In this document: positions 1 to 12,813 of the stretch, in pieces
Layout of the letters: each line of letters starts with the position of its first letter
How positions within the stretch are numbered: position 1 is the stretch's first letter
Assembly (NCBI GenBank): GCA_012295275.1
Contig: CM022667.1
Span: forward strand, 10,497,038 to 10,561,037
DNA: 64,000 bases
Reading direction: 5' to 3'
Source: Chrysomallon squamiferum
Lineage: Eukaryota; Mollusca; Gastropoda; Neomphalida; Peltospiridae
Program-made: the position numbers and the translations under genes
Notes under the pieces: model-generated
Database searches by the model: none
Told to the model about the DNA's origin: nothing
What the model saw: the letters and a program-made list of their open reading frames with translations, nothing else

Positions 1-640
1 TCCATCCAAAACTGAAATAAAAAAATATCCCCGAACAAAATAACAGCAACAAACAACTAAAATTTAAAACAGAAACATATATTTACAAAGAAAAACAAAC
101 AAAAACAAGCAAAGTCATTTTACAATTTAAATATTTAATACTCAGGTGATTATATAATACATGATTTAGACACAGAAAAACACATACACGCTCACACACA
201 TGCATACACCTATCTACATATGTATGTTTTTTATATAAAATTTCCAAATATTTTTTGATTGCAGAATGTAAATAGCAGAACAAAAATGTCAAAACATAAA
301 TGATAAAAATATATATATAAGCCTCAGTATTGAAAAAAGCTGCTTTTATATGGACATAAAATCATAATATACATATATACCCAGATATACTGATGCATAG
401 ACAGATAGATATATATATATATTTATTTTAAAAGATTGTTCCCAGTAAAAAAAATACGAGAATTCTCAGATTTAAGAATTATTTGCAAAACAAAACTGTA
501 TTTGCTTCTTGAAACAGTTTTACCAACAAAAATTAAACATATTTACAACTATTTTCAGAATCTATAATGTGCCAAAATAATCTTTTATCTTCTTTTTTTT
601 TTCTTATTATTTATTATATTTGCTTTTTTTTTTTAATTTT

Positions 641-677
<37 letters not shown>
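641..677. repeat. Poly(T) tract
   Basis: A run of T directly visible, following a T-rich stretch from about 590. It could be the reverse tail of an old retroposon, but no body could be recognised next to it. Confidence 0.8.
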
Positions 678-680
<3 letters not shown>

Positions 681-1115
681 TGAGTAAGATATAGCAATAT
701 TTTATGATTCTAGGAACTCCATTTTGCATGGTGTTTACAATAAAATGGCAGTATGTTAAGATTTTATATTTATTTATTCATTATATTCACATAAGAAATA
801 TTTTTATTCATTTAATAATCAGATTTTTTTACATTTTAATTTTTCAGTTTTCATATTTAATCATGTATTTTTGCAGTAAATATTTAATATATTTAGCTTT
901 TATGATATATATATATGTATATATATGTATCTTTTAAATTTTCAGTGCAGGGTTTGGTTTCTTTTGAATATTGAGTTTTTAACATGATTTCTTTATTCTC
1001 ATTTTAAGCAGATATATTTAAATTTTAATTTTAAAATATATGTGTATACTTCTTAAATTTAGTTTTGGTCTTTTTTATTTTTATGTATGTGTGTGTGCAT
1101 GCATGTGTCTGTGTC

Positions 1116-1153
<38 letters not shown>

Positions 1154-3937
1154 CATGAATGCATTTGTGTGTCCGTATCTAAATGTGTTAGTGTGTGTGT
1201 GTGTCAGTGTGTGTGTCAGTGTGTATACATATAAATATATATATATATACACACACACACACACTCACACTGTGTATTAAAATAATCTATTGGCCATATA
1301 AGGATTTATTATGAAAAAAAGCTGTGTCAGAAGCTTGAAGATAGCCATAGTACATTAACAGTATTTGAAGCATTATATTCTATTGTAAGAAGAAGATTTT
1401 TCTTAATTTGTATAGATAAGACATACAGAGTCAATGATTTGGTGATTTTGTGTAGTATACAGAAACTTATAAGTAGTATTCAGAAAGAAATAGCGAAAGT
1501 ATGTGTGATTCACATACACATGCATGCATACAGATATATACACACATACAGACAGATACATACATATGTATGTGTGTATTCATCTATGCATATATGTGTC
1601 AGTATGTAAATATGTAAATATTGCAAGTTGTTAAATTAAAATTTTGACACATCAAAAAAGACCCACACAAAACCATCTATTCACAGTTAATTATGTCATG
1701 ATCATATATATATTATAATAAGAAAAAGAAATTTTGTATTTGCTTCTTGTGCCAAATCATAATATTTGTTAGTGGTTGTATGTTTTTGAATATATGTGAT
1801 GGTGCAGAATGAATCATGGACACAGGACACATTTAACAAAATTAACAGATTTTGGTTATATTTATAATATTATAAATGTTTTTTAGATAGGCAACTTGAG
1901 ATGTTACATAATCAACTAGCCCTCTGTGGAAAATAAGCACGATTTTTAATAATTGTATTTAAATGTCAGCAGTTGCACATATCCAGTGTTTGGTATCAAA
2001 ATAAACAACAAAAATATCAGAAATAAAATAATCCGTTCGTTTTAAATGCATCATTGTTATAAAAGAATGAAACCAGGTTGAAAATGTTGTTCATCTACAT
2101 TTTATTTGCAAAAAAATTACTCCTTGCCACCCAATGGGTTAAGAAGTTCTAAAAAAAAAAAATGGCATAATACTTCTAAATTAAATAGATTTTAAGAGAG
2201 AGAATAAAATAAATAAAAATGACTTTAAAATATCAAAATTAGTATCTTTTGCATGAGTACTGTTTTTTAAAAGATGCAGAGTGACTTATCCATGATTTTT
2301 GCATTCTGCGACATACATATAATCAAATGCTATAACTGATATTTGGGATAATTAGAAGGGAGATAATTTGTGATAGTGGGTCAAATGTAATTCTTATATC
2401 TGTGAACTGAAACATAAAGGAATTGTCTTGCAATTTCTGTAGTCTGTAATGAATAGTGGATTGTTAATTATCAACACCAAATAATAGATTACAAATACTG
2501 AATTATGAATTACAAGCACTGAATTATGAGTCATGAATGATGAACACTGTACTAAGCACAATAAATTCAGATTATTAATTATGAATACATTTCTTTGTTT
2601 TGAATAATGTCAAACAAACATTCATTATTTTAAGTTAATCAGAAATTTGTATGTATGTATGTATATGTACATGTGTGTGTGTACTTTTTCCTTGCTTACT
2701 TTTCTTTTTACCAAAAAGTATATTTTATTAATTTTCATTCCTTAAATACTTGATTTTTAAGCAGAATGCTGTAAAATTATAATCAACAGTATTTTACTGA
2801 TACTTATTTTTATGCTCAATATTTAAAATTTACATTTTTAATAATATTTTCCATGTTTATATAATCTTTCATTTCATTTCCTTTTTCTCATTTTTATTTT
2901 TTTGTTTATTTTTAATTTGCTTTTTTTGCTTTTTCCATTTTTTCATTTTTCCATTATTTTTGTCTTTCTTGTTTTTCCAGGGTAGAATTTAATATTTATT
3001 TTGAAAATATACCAATTCACTGAGATTACATAAATCTGGAAAAAAACAACATGCACACAGTACATAAAAACACATGTACACATTTTCATTTTTTTTTTTT
3101 TTATCTGCACTAGATAACTTATTGGCAAAATTGAAACATCTATGGTCTTTTATTATTTTATTATACACTGTTATGTATTTTAAAATAATAAGAGCAAAGT
3201 CATGAGGCCTACTGAAACAAAATATGGCATGAATCTCCAATGTGATGTGTTACAGAGATCCTTTATTATTAGTAAAGATTGAGTGTTTAAAATATCTCAT
3301 GAAGCAAAGAGGTATGCTGTGTTTGTGTGATTAACTAACAGTATATAGTTTATTTTAGTATTAAAGTGTGTATGATTCATTTATTATTAACAAAGTTTGA
3401 GTATACAAAACATCTCAGGATGCAAAGAAGTATGCTATATTTTATTAACAGTTCATATAGTTTATTTTTATCGGTACAATGTATATGAATCATGTATTAT
3501 GAGTGTACTTCATTATCATCAAAGTCTGAGTTAAGTACTGAGCTGAAAGTGTACAAAATGTCTAAGTTTACAAAGAAATACATTAAATTTGTTTAACATA
3601 TTTTATTGTTACTTGTATATGAATTCTACTTTATTTTGTTAACAACATGATTACCTTTATAATCAAAGAAAGTTAATTAATATAACAGGCTTTAATCATA
3701 TTTTTCTCTAAATGTAATTTTAAAACTGCATGGAGTTTATATAATCATTTTTTGTTTGTTTTTAACCTTTCATATAATAAACAGAGGAATTTTTCAGAAT
3801 TCTGTTTACATTTTGTTTGTTCATTTGTTATTCAGAGACGATTTCATTTAATTACACAATAAGGAGGTGATCTGATGCTTAAAATTTATTGTAGGAGTAT
3901 TCTCAATAATTGCTTGATATCACAGCATTGCAGTATG

Positions 3938-3939
<2 letters not shown>

Positions 3940-4029
<90 letters not shown>
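3940..4029. repeat. (CT)n microsatellite
   Basis: About 45 uninterrupted CT dinucleotides. Apparent Ser-Leu or Arg-Glu repeat peptides in this interval are artefacts of the repeat. Confidence 0.95.
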
Positions 4030-4032
<3 letters not shown>

Positions 4033-4253
4033 GCTCTGTAGGTGCTTAATCAACCTATCTAAATAACTGACAAGAAATTGTGCTCGTTTCAAATGTTCTC
4101 TGTTAATGCAGAGTAATTCTTACCTGTATTTTGGAGTCCAAACATTTTTTTTTTATTCACCAGAATTATATTACATACCCAACTGTGATTACGTGATTTT
4201 ATTAATTTCAGCTATGACGTAAAGTATTTATTCGGTTATAACGTAATCTATTA

Positions 4254-4261
4254 TGACGTCA
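4254..4261. promoter_or_regulatory. Palindromic CRE-like site (TGACGTCA)
   Basis: A perfect 8-base cAMP-response-element palindrome lies in a CpG-containing stretch about 3.9 kb upstream of the gene A start codon. A second perfect copy is at 4962-4969 and half-sites (GACGTCA, GACGTAA) lie nearby at about 4.2 and 5.1 kb. The motif is seen; its use by CREB/ATF factors and its link to gene A are inference. Confidence 0.3.
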
Positions 4262-4639
4262 ATTTCTTTATTCGACAGTAACAAATTAAATCGGGGGGGT
4301 GAATACGTCGATCGCGGATGTAGTGCGGATAGTTTGCGCACATTCACGTGCAACTCATCAGAGTAAGTGATCATAAATGTATTGAGTTGTATTGTGCCGT
4401 ACGGGTTCATGCAGTGATGCAAGGTTCGCCAACATATACTGTATACTCAGTACATATACAAATATTATTTATAGCATTTTTGAATAGAGGTAGATCATTC
4501 TGATCTGTTCATTTTAAAAGCAGCTCGCAATCTGAAAAAGTGAGCACCCCCCTGAATTAAATGTATGTTTGACATCTTTAAATTGTGTTCAAACGAAAAA
4601 AAATGTAAGTAATTATAAATTAAAATTTTGTAATAATAA

Positions 4640-4640
<1 letters not shown>

Positions 4641-4686
<46 letters not shown>
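4641..4686. repeat. (TG)n microsatellite, followed by poly(A) at 4748-4778
   Basis: Uninterrupted TG dinucleotides, followed about 60 bases downstream by a run of roughly 31 A. No coding content. Confidence 0.9.
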
Positions 4687-4687
<1 letters not shown>

Positions 4688-4743
4688 TTAGATATTATAA
4701 AATAAATGGTTTTGATGATTTACAGTTCTGAAAATAATTCATT

Positions 4744-4782
<39 letters not shown>

Positions 4783-4961
4783 TAGTGATCAAATCCATTT
4801 ATGTTTAATAATGATAAGTTAACCTAATATTATCAGATTAAACTTATCAATTCTACTTACTTCTGCACAGATGCACTCTTTTTTAATGTAGGTCCCGCCC
4901 CTTGTTCGAGAAAAAAGACAAATAACATTATTATGATAATGTGTCACCCATCTTTTATTTC

Positions 4962-4969
4962 TGACGTCA
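4962..4969. promoter_or_regulatory. Palindromic CRE-like site (TGACGTCA)
   Basis: Second perfect CRE palindrome upstream of gene A. It lies just before a mixed-composition stretch (about 4960-5230) that is less AT-rich than its surroundings. Promoter function is not demonstrated by sequence alone. Confidence 0.3.
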
Positions 4970-6454
4970 GTGGTTTGTGTGTTGATATGTTGTTATGGTT
5001 ACACCGCGGTTATTCAATTTATACAACTACTTTCAGTTTTTTGTGTGTGTGTGTGTGTGTTCAGAAAATAAATAACAACATCCGAAATTATGACCTATCA
5101 TTGTTTTTTTTGTTTTCGTCTTCAGACGTCATCAGCGTTTGAATGTTGTAATGGTGTTGTCACTGATGCTAGTAGCGGTTTTAAATTTACGCATTTGCGA
5201 CGACATTTCCGAATACTGTGTACGTACTAACGTCACACGACGTAAGAAAATTAATAAATTATATTTCAGGTTTATTAACAACTTTGTTTGTGACGTATAA
5301 TAATATTAAGATGAAGAAGAAGAAGAAGAAGAACCAAAGTAGTTAAGTCGTCTAGAGAAAAATAAGGATAGCAAACTTATAAAAGCATTACCAAAACTCC
5401 TTTATGTGTCATCATAGACATCGTGGACACTTCTGTACAATAATATATTTCGCTATTGTTTTTATATTTATATAAAGGAATGTCCTTTTATGCATATGTA
5501 TTAAATAACAGAGATAATTTATTACTTTTAATTCTAAAGAGGATAGAGAAGAAAATCAATACACTTAAATTTATATCATAAAAACATTCACGAAAACGAT
5601 AATATAATAATAACAATAAATACATAAATTTATTTGTATATATATGTGTGTGTGTGTGTGTGTGTATGTTCAGTCTTACGAAAATGAATATTAAATACAT
5701 TTATATGAATACATAAAAAAAAAAACAAGCATACGAAAATTTCTTTACAAAAAGAAATTCACTCTATGACGTGAGAGACCGACCCCTCCCTCATAAATGT
5801 TCACTGGACCCGCACCTGATTCGCCTGTCTTATGAAATCGGTGGAAAAAAGAAAAATAAATAAATAAAATAATAAAAACGTAACGCATTTGACTTGCAGT
5901 AAACAACCAATTTATTATTTAACAAGGAAACGTGTTAACTGTAATCGTGGCAAGACAGATGAAATGTTTTAAAATACTGACCCACAACAAAGAGAGACGC
6001 TAAAAAATGATAATTATTCATTAGCCTCATTTTAATTCTACATGAGGGGAACAATTTTTCATTTAGGAGTTTCGCAGACGAGAATGGTAAGTTTTGCGTA
6101 CATTATTATTACTTTTTATTTTATATGGAAAAATTTGTTTTGGTGTTACACATTCATACGGACAAATACACATTACATACATCTACTTATATACGTACGT
6201 AGAAAATACTAATACAAATACCAACAGATATTTTCTTAATAATTTGTTCATTAATTAATAGTTTTGTTACTATTATTATTTTTACTTTTTTATTTTAGTT
6301 TTACTACAACAATTACTACTACTACTACTACAATTATTATTATTATTATCATCATAATCATCATCATCATCACGTACGAGAATAATTTTCACAGTAAACT
6401 ACCAAAATGTCTAACAGGTGCGGAATCCACAAATGTTAGCTTGTAATATAGATA

Positions 6455-6455
<1 letters not shown>

Positions 6456-6492
<37 letters not shown>
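6456..6492. repeat. (CA)n microsatellite
   Basis: Uninterrupted CA dinucleotides. Confidence 0.9.
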
Positions 6493-6494
<2 letters not shown>

Positions 6495-6895
6495 TCAGAA
6501 CCAACGATTCTAAGCTAAAACATCGTACAGATGACAAATAACAATTTCTAACGGGGACTGAATCTGTGAATTTCTAGGACTAATAGTACAGAGAGTATCA
6601 CTACGAGAAAGCTCATTTTAGCAGGTATTTTTGCTTATGACGATTTCGTTCGTTCGCTTTAAATCTCAAAGATTACGGGGCTTAGAAGAGTTAGAAAAGA
6701 AAGACGTTTCTGAAAGAATCCAATCAAGTGTTAAGTGAAGTTAAAACTTGTCTATGTTTGACTGGTGTACAGAGAATGGAAAGAATGTCGAGCAGACGTC
6801 TGAGTGATCTCTTGGAATGTGTTTTGTTTAATTTCCGTGTAGGTGCAGGGTTTTTTTAGAGCAGACGTCGAGAAAAACGACTAGGGACACGCAAA

Positions 6896-6920
6896 GGGCT
6901 GGGCTGGGCTGGGCTAGGCT
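6896..6920. repeat. Short GGGCT tandem repeat
   Basis: Four consecutive GGGCT units followed by a degenerate AGGCT unit. It stands out as a small G-rich island in AT-rich DNA. Confidence 0.8.
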
Positions 6921-7691
6921 GGTCTTCATCGCTTTCTAGAGGTGGGTTCTTTGAGGACATTCGTTTTTTACTTTTAAAATTTATTTAGCTTTAATTTTTA
7001 TTAATTTTTTTAAAGTTTGTTTCAGTTAATTTATTATTTTTATTTATTTCAGTTTTTTTATTTTATTGTTTTTTTATTTTTATGTTTTTATTTATGTCTT
7101 TTTATTTCAATTACTTTACTATATTATTTTTTTTTTATTTTATATTTTGGTTAGTATTTATACTTATTTTATATGTTATTTTATTTCATTTATTCATTTA
7201 CTTACTTACTTAGCTACTTACTTACTCACCTACTTACTTACTTATGTTATCATAATTAAGAAAAATAGGGCTAATATTTCATTGATGTAGCACACAAACA
7301 CATATACACACGTTTACACTCTCTCTCTCTCTCTCTCTCTCTCTCAGAATATTTATTATCTTACGGAACACTATACTACTGTTACCCGACTTTTTCTCAA
7401 AGAATGACTTAAAGGATGATGAGGCTTTTAACAAAACAATATTCGTACCAGCTTGTTTACAACTGTCATAATAAATGTGTAGTAATAATTTACCACCAGT
7501 GCGAGACACGTGGTAGTTTTCTGGGTCAGCGAAGCGCAAGAACACAAAACAGTAATTACAGTTTATTCACATCACTTCAGTCTCCGCGTGCACAGTTAAC
7601 GGAATCATTTGACGTAACGGTTTAAAGAATTATTTGTGTTTGTCGGTTTGTTTGCAGTATAAAAATATTTGTTTAATATGTTTATGCAGAG

Positions 7692-7693
<2 letters not shown>

Positions 7694-7729
<36 letters not shown>
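7694..7729. repeat. (TG)n microsatellite; (TC)n at 7319-7345 and (AAT)n at 7976-8010 nearby
   Basis: Simple repeats in the last 900 bases before gene A. They produce the only long open frames in this stretch, so no separate gene is called. Confidence 0.9.
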
Positions 7730-7732
<3 letters not shown>

Positions 7733-7974
7733 ATTTGCGTGTGCGATACCTTAAAATAAGTGGGTAAGTTTGTCCGATACTAATAAACTCACATTTCGAC
7801 AGCAAATATTTGAATATTATAAAGAATAATTACAAGTTTGTTACGATGTGCGTGTCTGTGTTGAATATTATCTGTTACGTGTGATGTTTATATGTGTATG
7901 TGTTTGAGTTTCCTGACATTTATTTTGTACGTGTAAATATATAAGAATTGAGGTTTATTTTTCAGTCTCAAAAA

Positions 7975-8012
<38 letters not shown>

Positions 8013-8149
8013 AATGAAATAAAAACAACTACCAGAATATATAACATGAAGTTCAGTATCAATATTTATTTCAATTGTAGATTGTTCAGGATATACCCAC
8101 ACACGATAACAAATTCTAGACTCGACTTTAAATTCTTCTGTTTCTAAAG

Positions 8150-9274
8150 ATGCACAATCTATGCATAGCGATTCTGGCTGCCTTTTTCCTCTGGTTAAGG
8201 AAGTCAGCTCAGGAAAGGAGCTCCAGATCTGAGGGTGGAAAATACTCCTGGCAGAAATACGATGCGTTTGACGACATCGACGACAAATTTATCGCTGTAC
8301 AGAGTCACAACTGTCGGGCTAAACCTAAAAGTGAAATGGTTTTCAGAGAGGACACCGTGTCCCAAATTCCCAAATATAATCGTCTGCTCTCTCAGGTTTG
8401 GTATAAAAACCGGACCTCTCTCATACACCTGCACAACATGGCGCTCAACCGAGCTTTCTTCTACAGCTACATCTTACAGAAAATGAATGACACCTCCTCC
8501 TTCTACATCAGTCCAAACTGGATGTACATGTACATGTCGGTCACCGCTGACGTCAACGCAAATCCTGGCATGATCAACGGCAGCGCTATTTACTTTGATA
8601 ATAACTGCAGCTACCCTAATTGGTATACGACGATTCCTCTGAACAAAACATTGAACCTTTTCGCACCAAAAGCTTGGAGATGGGACGATTATAGTGACCA
8701 AGACAATTTTCTGCGGGAACCCACCAAGAAGGTTGTCATGGTAACTGACATAGGCTCTGGGAGCAGTGCCAACTACACACATTCGGATTACAAGATGAAT
8801 CCCTGGTATTCAAAATGGCTGCCGGATATTTCCGGTGCTGAAGACTCCTTGACTAAGTTTCCGTACAGAATCGGCATAAAATATTCTAACGAAACTGGAC
8901 GTTTTACGAGGGATGAATTTCTGAATTTCCATTTCTTTGGTCCTTCATCGCCGAGTCAAAACGAAAAAGACGAGCGTATGCTGCCAGTTCAGTTCACAAA
9001 GCCGTATTACGACTGCAGCGGCGCCAGGAAGTGGGTACTGAGCGCCGTGTCTCCTGTTGTCGACTACATGCCTCGGTACTCTAACTGGACACATCTTCGT
9101 CGTCAACGGTGAGATGGGTAATAACAAACAGATTATGGTTAATTTATTCTTTATAATGAGATATAATTATATGAGAACTCTTTGATTATGTCATGTCTTC
9201 ACTCTCCCTCTTTTTAAATATATTTGTATATGTTTATCTGTCAGTTTGTTTTTGTCTGTTTATCTATTTGTAGA

Positions 9275-9349
<75 letters not shown>

Positions 9350-9855
9350 GACGTTTGTTCCTATCTTTCTTTCTTTGCATCTGTCTCTCACTGTAACTTT
9401 AAATCTACTCTTTCCTGGAAAAATAATAATTGTTAATATGTTTATCATCGTCACCATCAACATCCACATCGTCAGTATTATCAGAATTATATAGCAGCGT
9501 TTACACTTTATTGCGTCTTGTTCTTTCAACTTTGTAATTTTTTGGCAGGTTCGTTGCTACGATCGTGATGGACATAGACTTCAATCAAATAGATTTCAAC
9601 GCGTGTGGTGTCAGTATGGGTAACCCTGGTCCCAGCTACCTGTCAGGTACAGCCAGGTGCAAATCTAAAACGACGGGGGTGAGTTAAAATGTCATCGGTA
9701 TTCAGCTAATTCTGGTTGTTGACTGATTTGACGTGTGGATATAAAACAAAGTGACGTATCGCTCATTATCATTAATTTTGTTTTCCCCTCAGTGCTTAAA
9801 ACGAAACTAAATTAATAAAATATTGATAATTATAATGATATCCACTGCAATTTAC

Positions 9856-9944
<89 letters not shown>

Positions 9945-10016
9945 TATTTTTATTTTATTCTATTTATTGTATTTTTTTATTATTAATTAATTTATTTACT
10001 GTTGTTATTTATTATT

Positions 10017-10052
<36 letters not shown>

Positions 10053-10499
10053 TTTTCTATTTCGATTTAGTGCAAGCACAAAATGGGATACGGGTTTAGA
10101 CGAGGTGGTTACGTTTGTGTGTGCAAAAGTGGCTACCACTATCCAAAATGGATCGACCCTCCATTTCAAGGTGATGATATTGAGCAAGCCACAGAAGACG
10201 AATATAGAAATGGATTTGAATGTCAACGCACTGGGTGTAAGTGATAAATGTGTAAAATAAATATGACTTTGTTAAAGTCATGATAGAGGTGACACCCAGT
10301 GTGATCATTCCAAATACAGTTAGGAGGAAATATTTTATATCATATATAACAAAGCTCTTATGTTAAATGAGTACGGATAATAATAAAATTGCTGATCCAA
10401 GTGGAACTGATCCTCCAAGCCATTTGGCACGAGTAATTGTTTCATACTGAGTTACTAACTGCTCTTTGATTTTTCAATGTTGATCTAAAGTTTCTTCTT

Positions 10500-10564
<65 letters not shown>

Positions 10565-12757
10565 TACTAATTTATTTCATTTTTTATTATTTCTTTTTGG
10601 GTTTCTTCATTATATAGTTACTGTTTTTGTTTATATTATTATTATTTTGTTCTTGTAGCTGTTATCATTGCCGTCGTAGCTGCTGTTGCTATTATTACTG
10701 TTAATGATTTTATTATTTTTATTTTTATTATTACTCTCGTTGTTATAATTGTTATTATTATTATTAATAGCTAACCTTAATGATTTTAAATAATAACAAC
10801 ACAAGAATACTTCAGTAAAATTATGTGTTCATGTAAAATATCTTTTAACATTTTTTTGTATTATTCGCAGATCTCCAAGTGCTGCCGCACATAGATCAGC
10901 TCGAAGGGGTGACAATCGAGGGCGGTTCTTCGACCCGTGTGAGGGGAGGGGCAAAACGAAGGTCACTGTCAAGGGTCAGACATTCTAGGAGAGAACGCTC
11001 TGTAAACGGGTCAGAGGAAATGACGTATCCAGCGGAAGTTACGAACAATAAGGACCTTTCCCGGTTAACAAAGGCTAAAAGAGAAACAGTTTTGCAAAAC
11101 GCGACTGATGCATCAAAGACAAACAAACAGGAAAGTGAAGAACAAAGAAAAGACAACGTGAAAAAGCTCGTTTCCAAATTACGAAAAGAAAAAAGAAAAA
11201 ATGTTCTACATTACACGGCCTCGTCGCCACAGGAAGAGAAAAACAAACGAAAAAATACTCCAACGTGGGCAAAATATGCTCATGGAAAGATCAAACTTAC
11301 CAGTCGAAAGACGATCAAACTTTTGAAGAAAAAGTGGCTGAGAGCTAAGAATATCACACTTCACAAACGATCGAAACGAGCTTTCAAAGGTCCCTTTGAC
11401 CAACAGGCCTTCGATTCAGTGATGCGAATTTTCCGTCACAAGGCTAGCATAACGGCTGAAAATTGTCACACGAAGCCCAAACATTTGTTATACATGGCTG
11501 GCGATGTTGGTTACGGATTTGACAAACAGTTTGAAGCTGAAGGGAGAACAGCTTTAAGACTTTCTCATTTTGTCAGCAATTTCCTTCAGAATTCTTCACC
11601 AGACGAAAACTTTGGAAATCTGAGAGGAGGAGGAAGGCTGCACATGGAACATCTGATTGGAGAAGTACTAGCCAACGTCATGTCTAACCACAAAATACTT
11701 TCCAGCGGAATATTCTTCGACGCTTATCAGTTTGAAAACCAAGATGGCTCGATGAGGGAATTGTTTGGCCCATTTGCTTACGAAAAGCAAGGCAGTTTTT
11801 ACACTATAGATGCAGCAGGGATGACTACGCGATACACCGATGAGGACTGGTTCGTTAAAAGTAAATCAAGATGGTCGACAAATGTAGAAGGTCTTACAAC
11901 GTACAAAATGAGGCCTTTGATTAGGTCGAATCCAGCAGGACTTAGTTCTGTCCAATTTACGTACTTCCCAATGAGCTACAAGGCTCCTGACTATAAAGAC
12001 GGCTTCTGGACACGTCCCACTTTTAAATGTGATGGTCGCATAAATGAGTGGGTTATGACATATGTTGTCCCCTTCTTTGGTCTCGACCATCTTAGGAAGA
12101 GGATACAATTCAAGTACGCTAGGTGTTCTTGTACACTTCTATTATATGTTATAGAAATTACTGAAATGGGGTAACCAAGACAATTAAAATAAGAAAGCTA
12201 AATGCTTCTAAAGATCTAAACAGCCAGGAGCATACTAATTATCTTAAAAGCTATTTAGAAAACTGAATATAAAATATCTAACTTTGGGAAGTAAATCTCA
12301 TAAAAATAAAAAATACATTTTTAATGAATTCATCTTTACGTATTAGCAATATTTTATGCCACATTAGGTTATGTATTAAAAAAACCCAACTAATTTCTAT
12401 TCGGAAGAGATACTGTTATATACCAGCTTTTTCAGTAATGTTCACTGAATGAAGTTTAAAGAATCGCTATCTACATATTTTGGACCAACAACTAAAACTC
12501 TATTTCATATTTTACTTTTAGAGGCGTCGTGACAGTAGATGTTCCGCTGGGACTTTTAGAAATTGACCAGTGTCCGGCTCCTTTTCACGTTCCAAATGCA
12601 TTCAAAAATACAGCGAGATGTGACCAAATATCAACCAAGGTAAAGATATGTGCAATATACATTATATTCTACAGGATTGTGTAAGCATATATCAACATAT
12701 ATCAACAAATTTCCGAAAAGACATTAACTTATAATATTTTTTTTCTTTTTCTTTTTT

Positions 12758-12813
<56 letters not shown>

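Larger units (their letters stand above)
1..8149. other. AT-rich intergenic region upstream of gene A
   Basis: No protein-coding exon or RNA gene is supported here. The open frames are short, low in complexity and often built on microsatellites. The first 4 kb is strongly AT-rich. From about 4.2 to 7.6 kb the base composition becomes more mixed, with several TGACGTCA-type sites and some CpG-containing stretches, so part of this interval could hold the promoter or a non-coding 5' exon of gene A. That last point is inference only. Confidence 0.6.

Noticed and set aside
1040-1280. Cys-Val rich small peptides
   Set aside because: They are translations of a TG-rich microsatellite.
3875-4092. Ser-Leu or Arg-Glu repeat proteins
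   Set aside because: Pure translation of the (CT)n microsatellite on both strands; similar cases occur at 9.3, 48.8 and 63.7 kb.
11206-11403. Antisense frame inside exon 4, repeated in genes B, C and D1
   Set aside because: It is the reverse of the conserved basic linker; conservation follows the sense strand.
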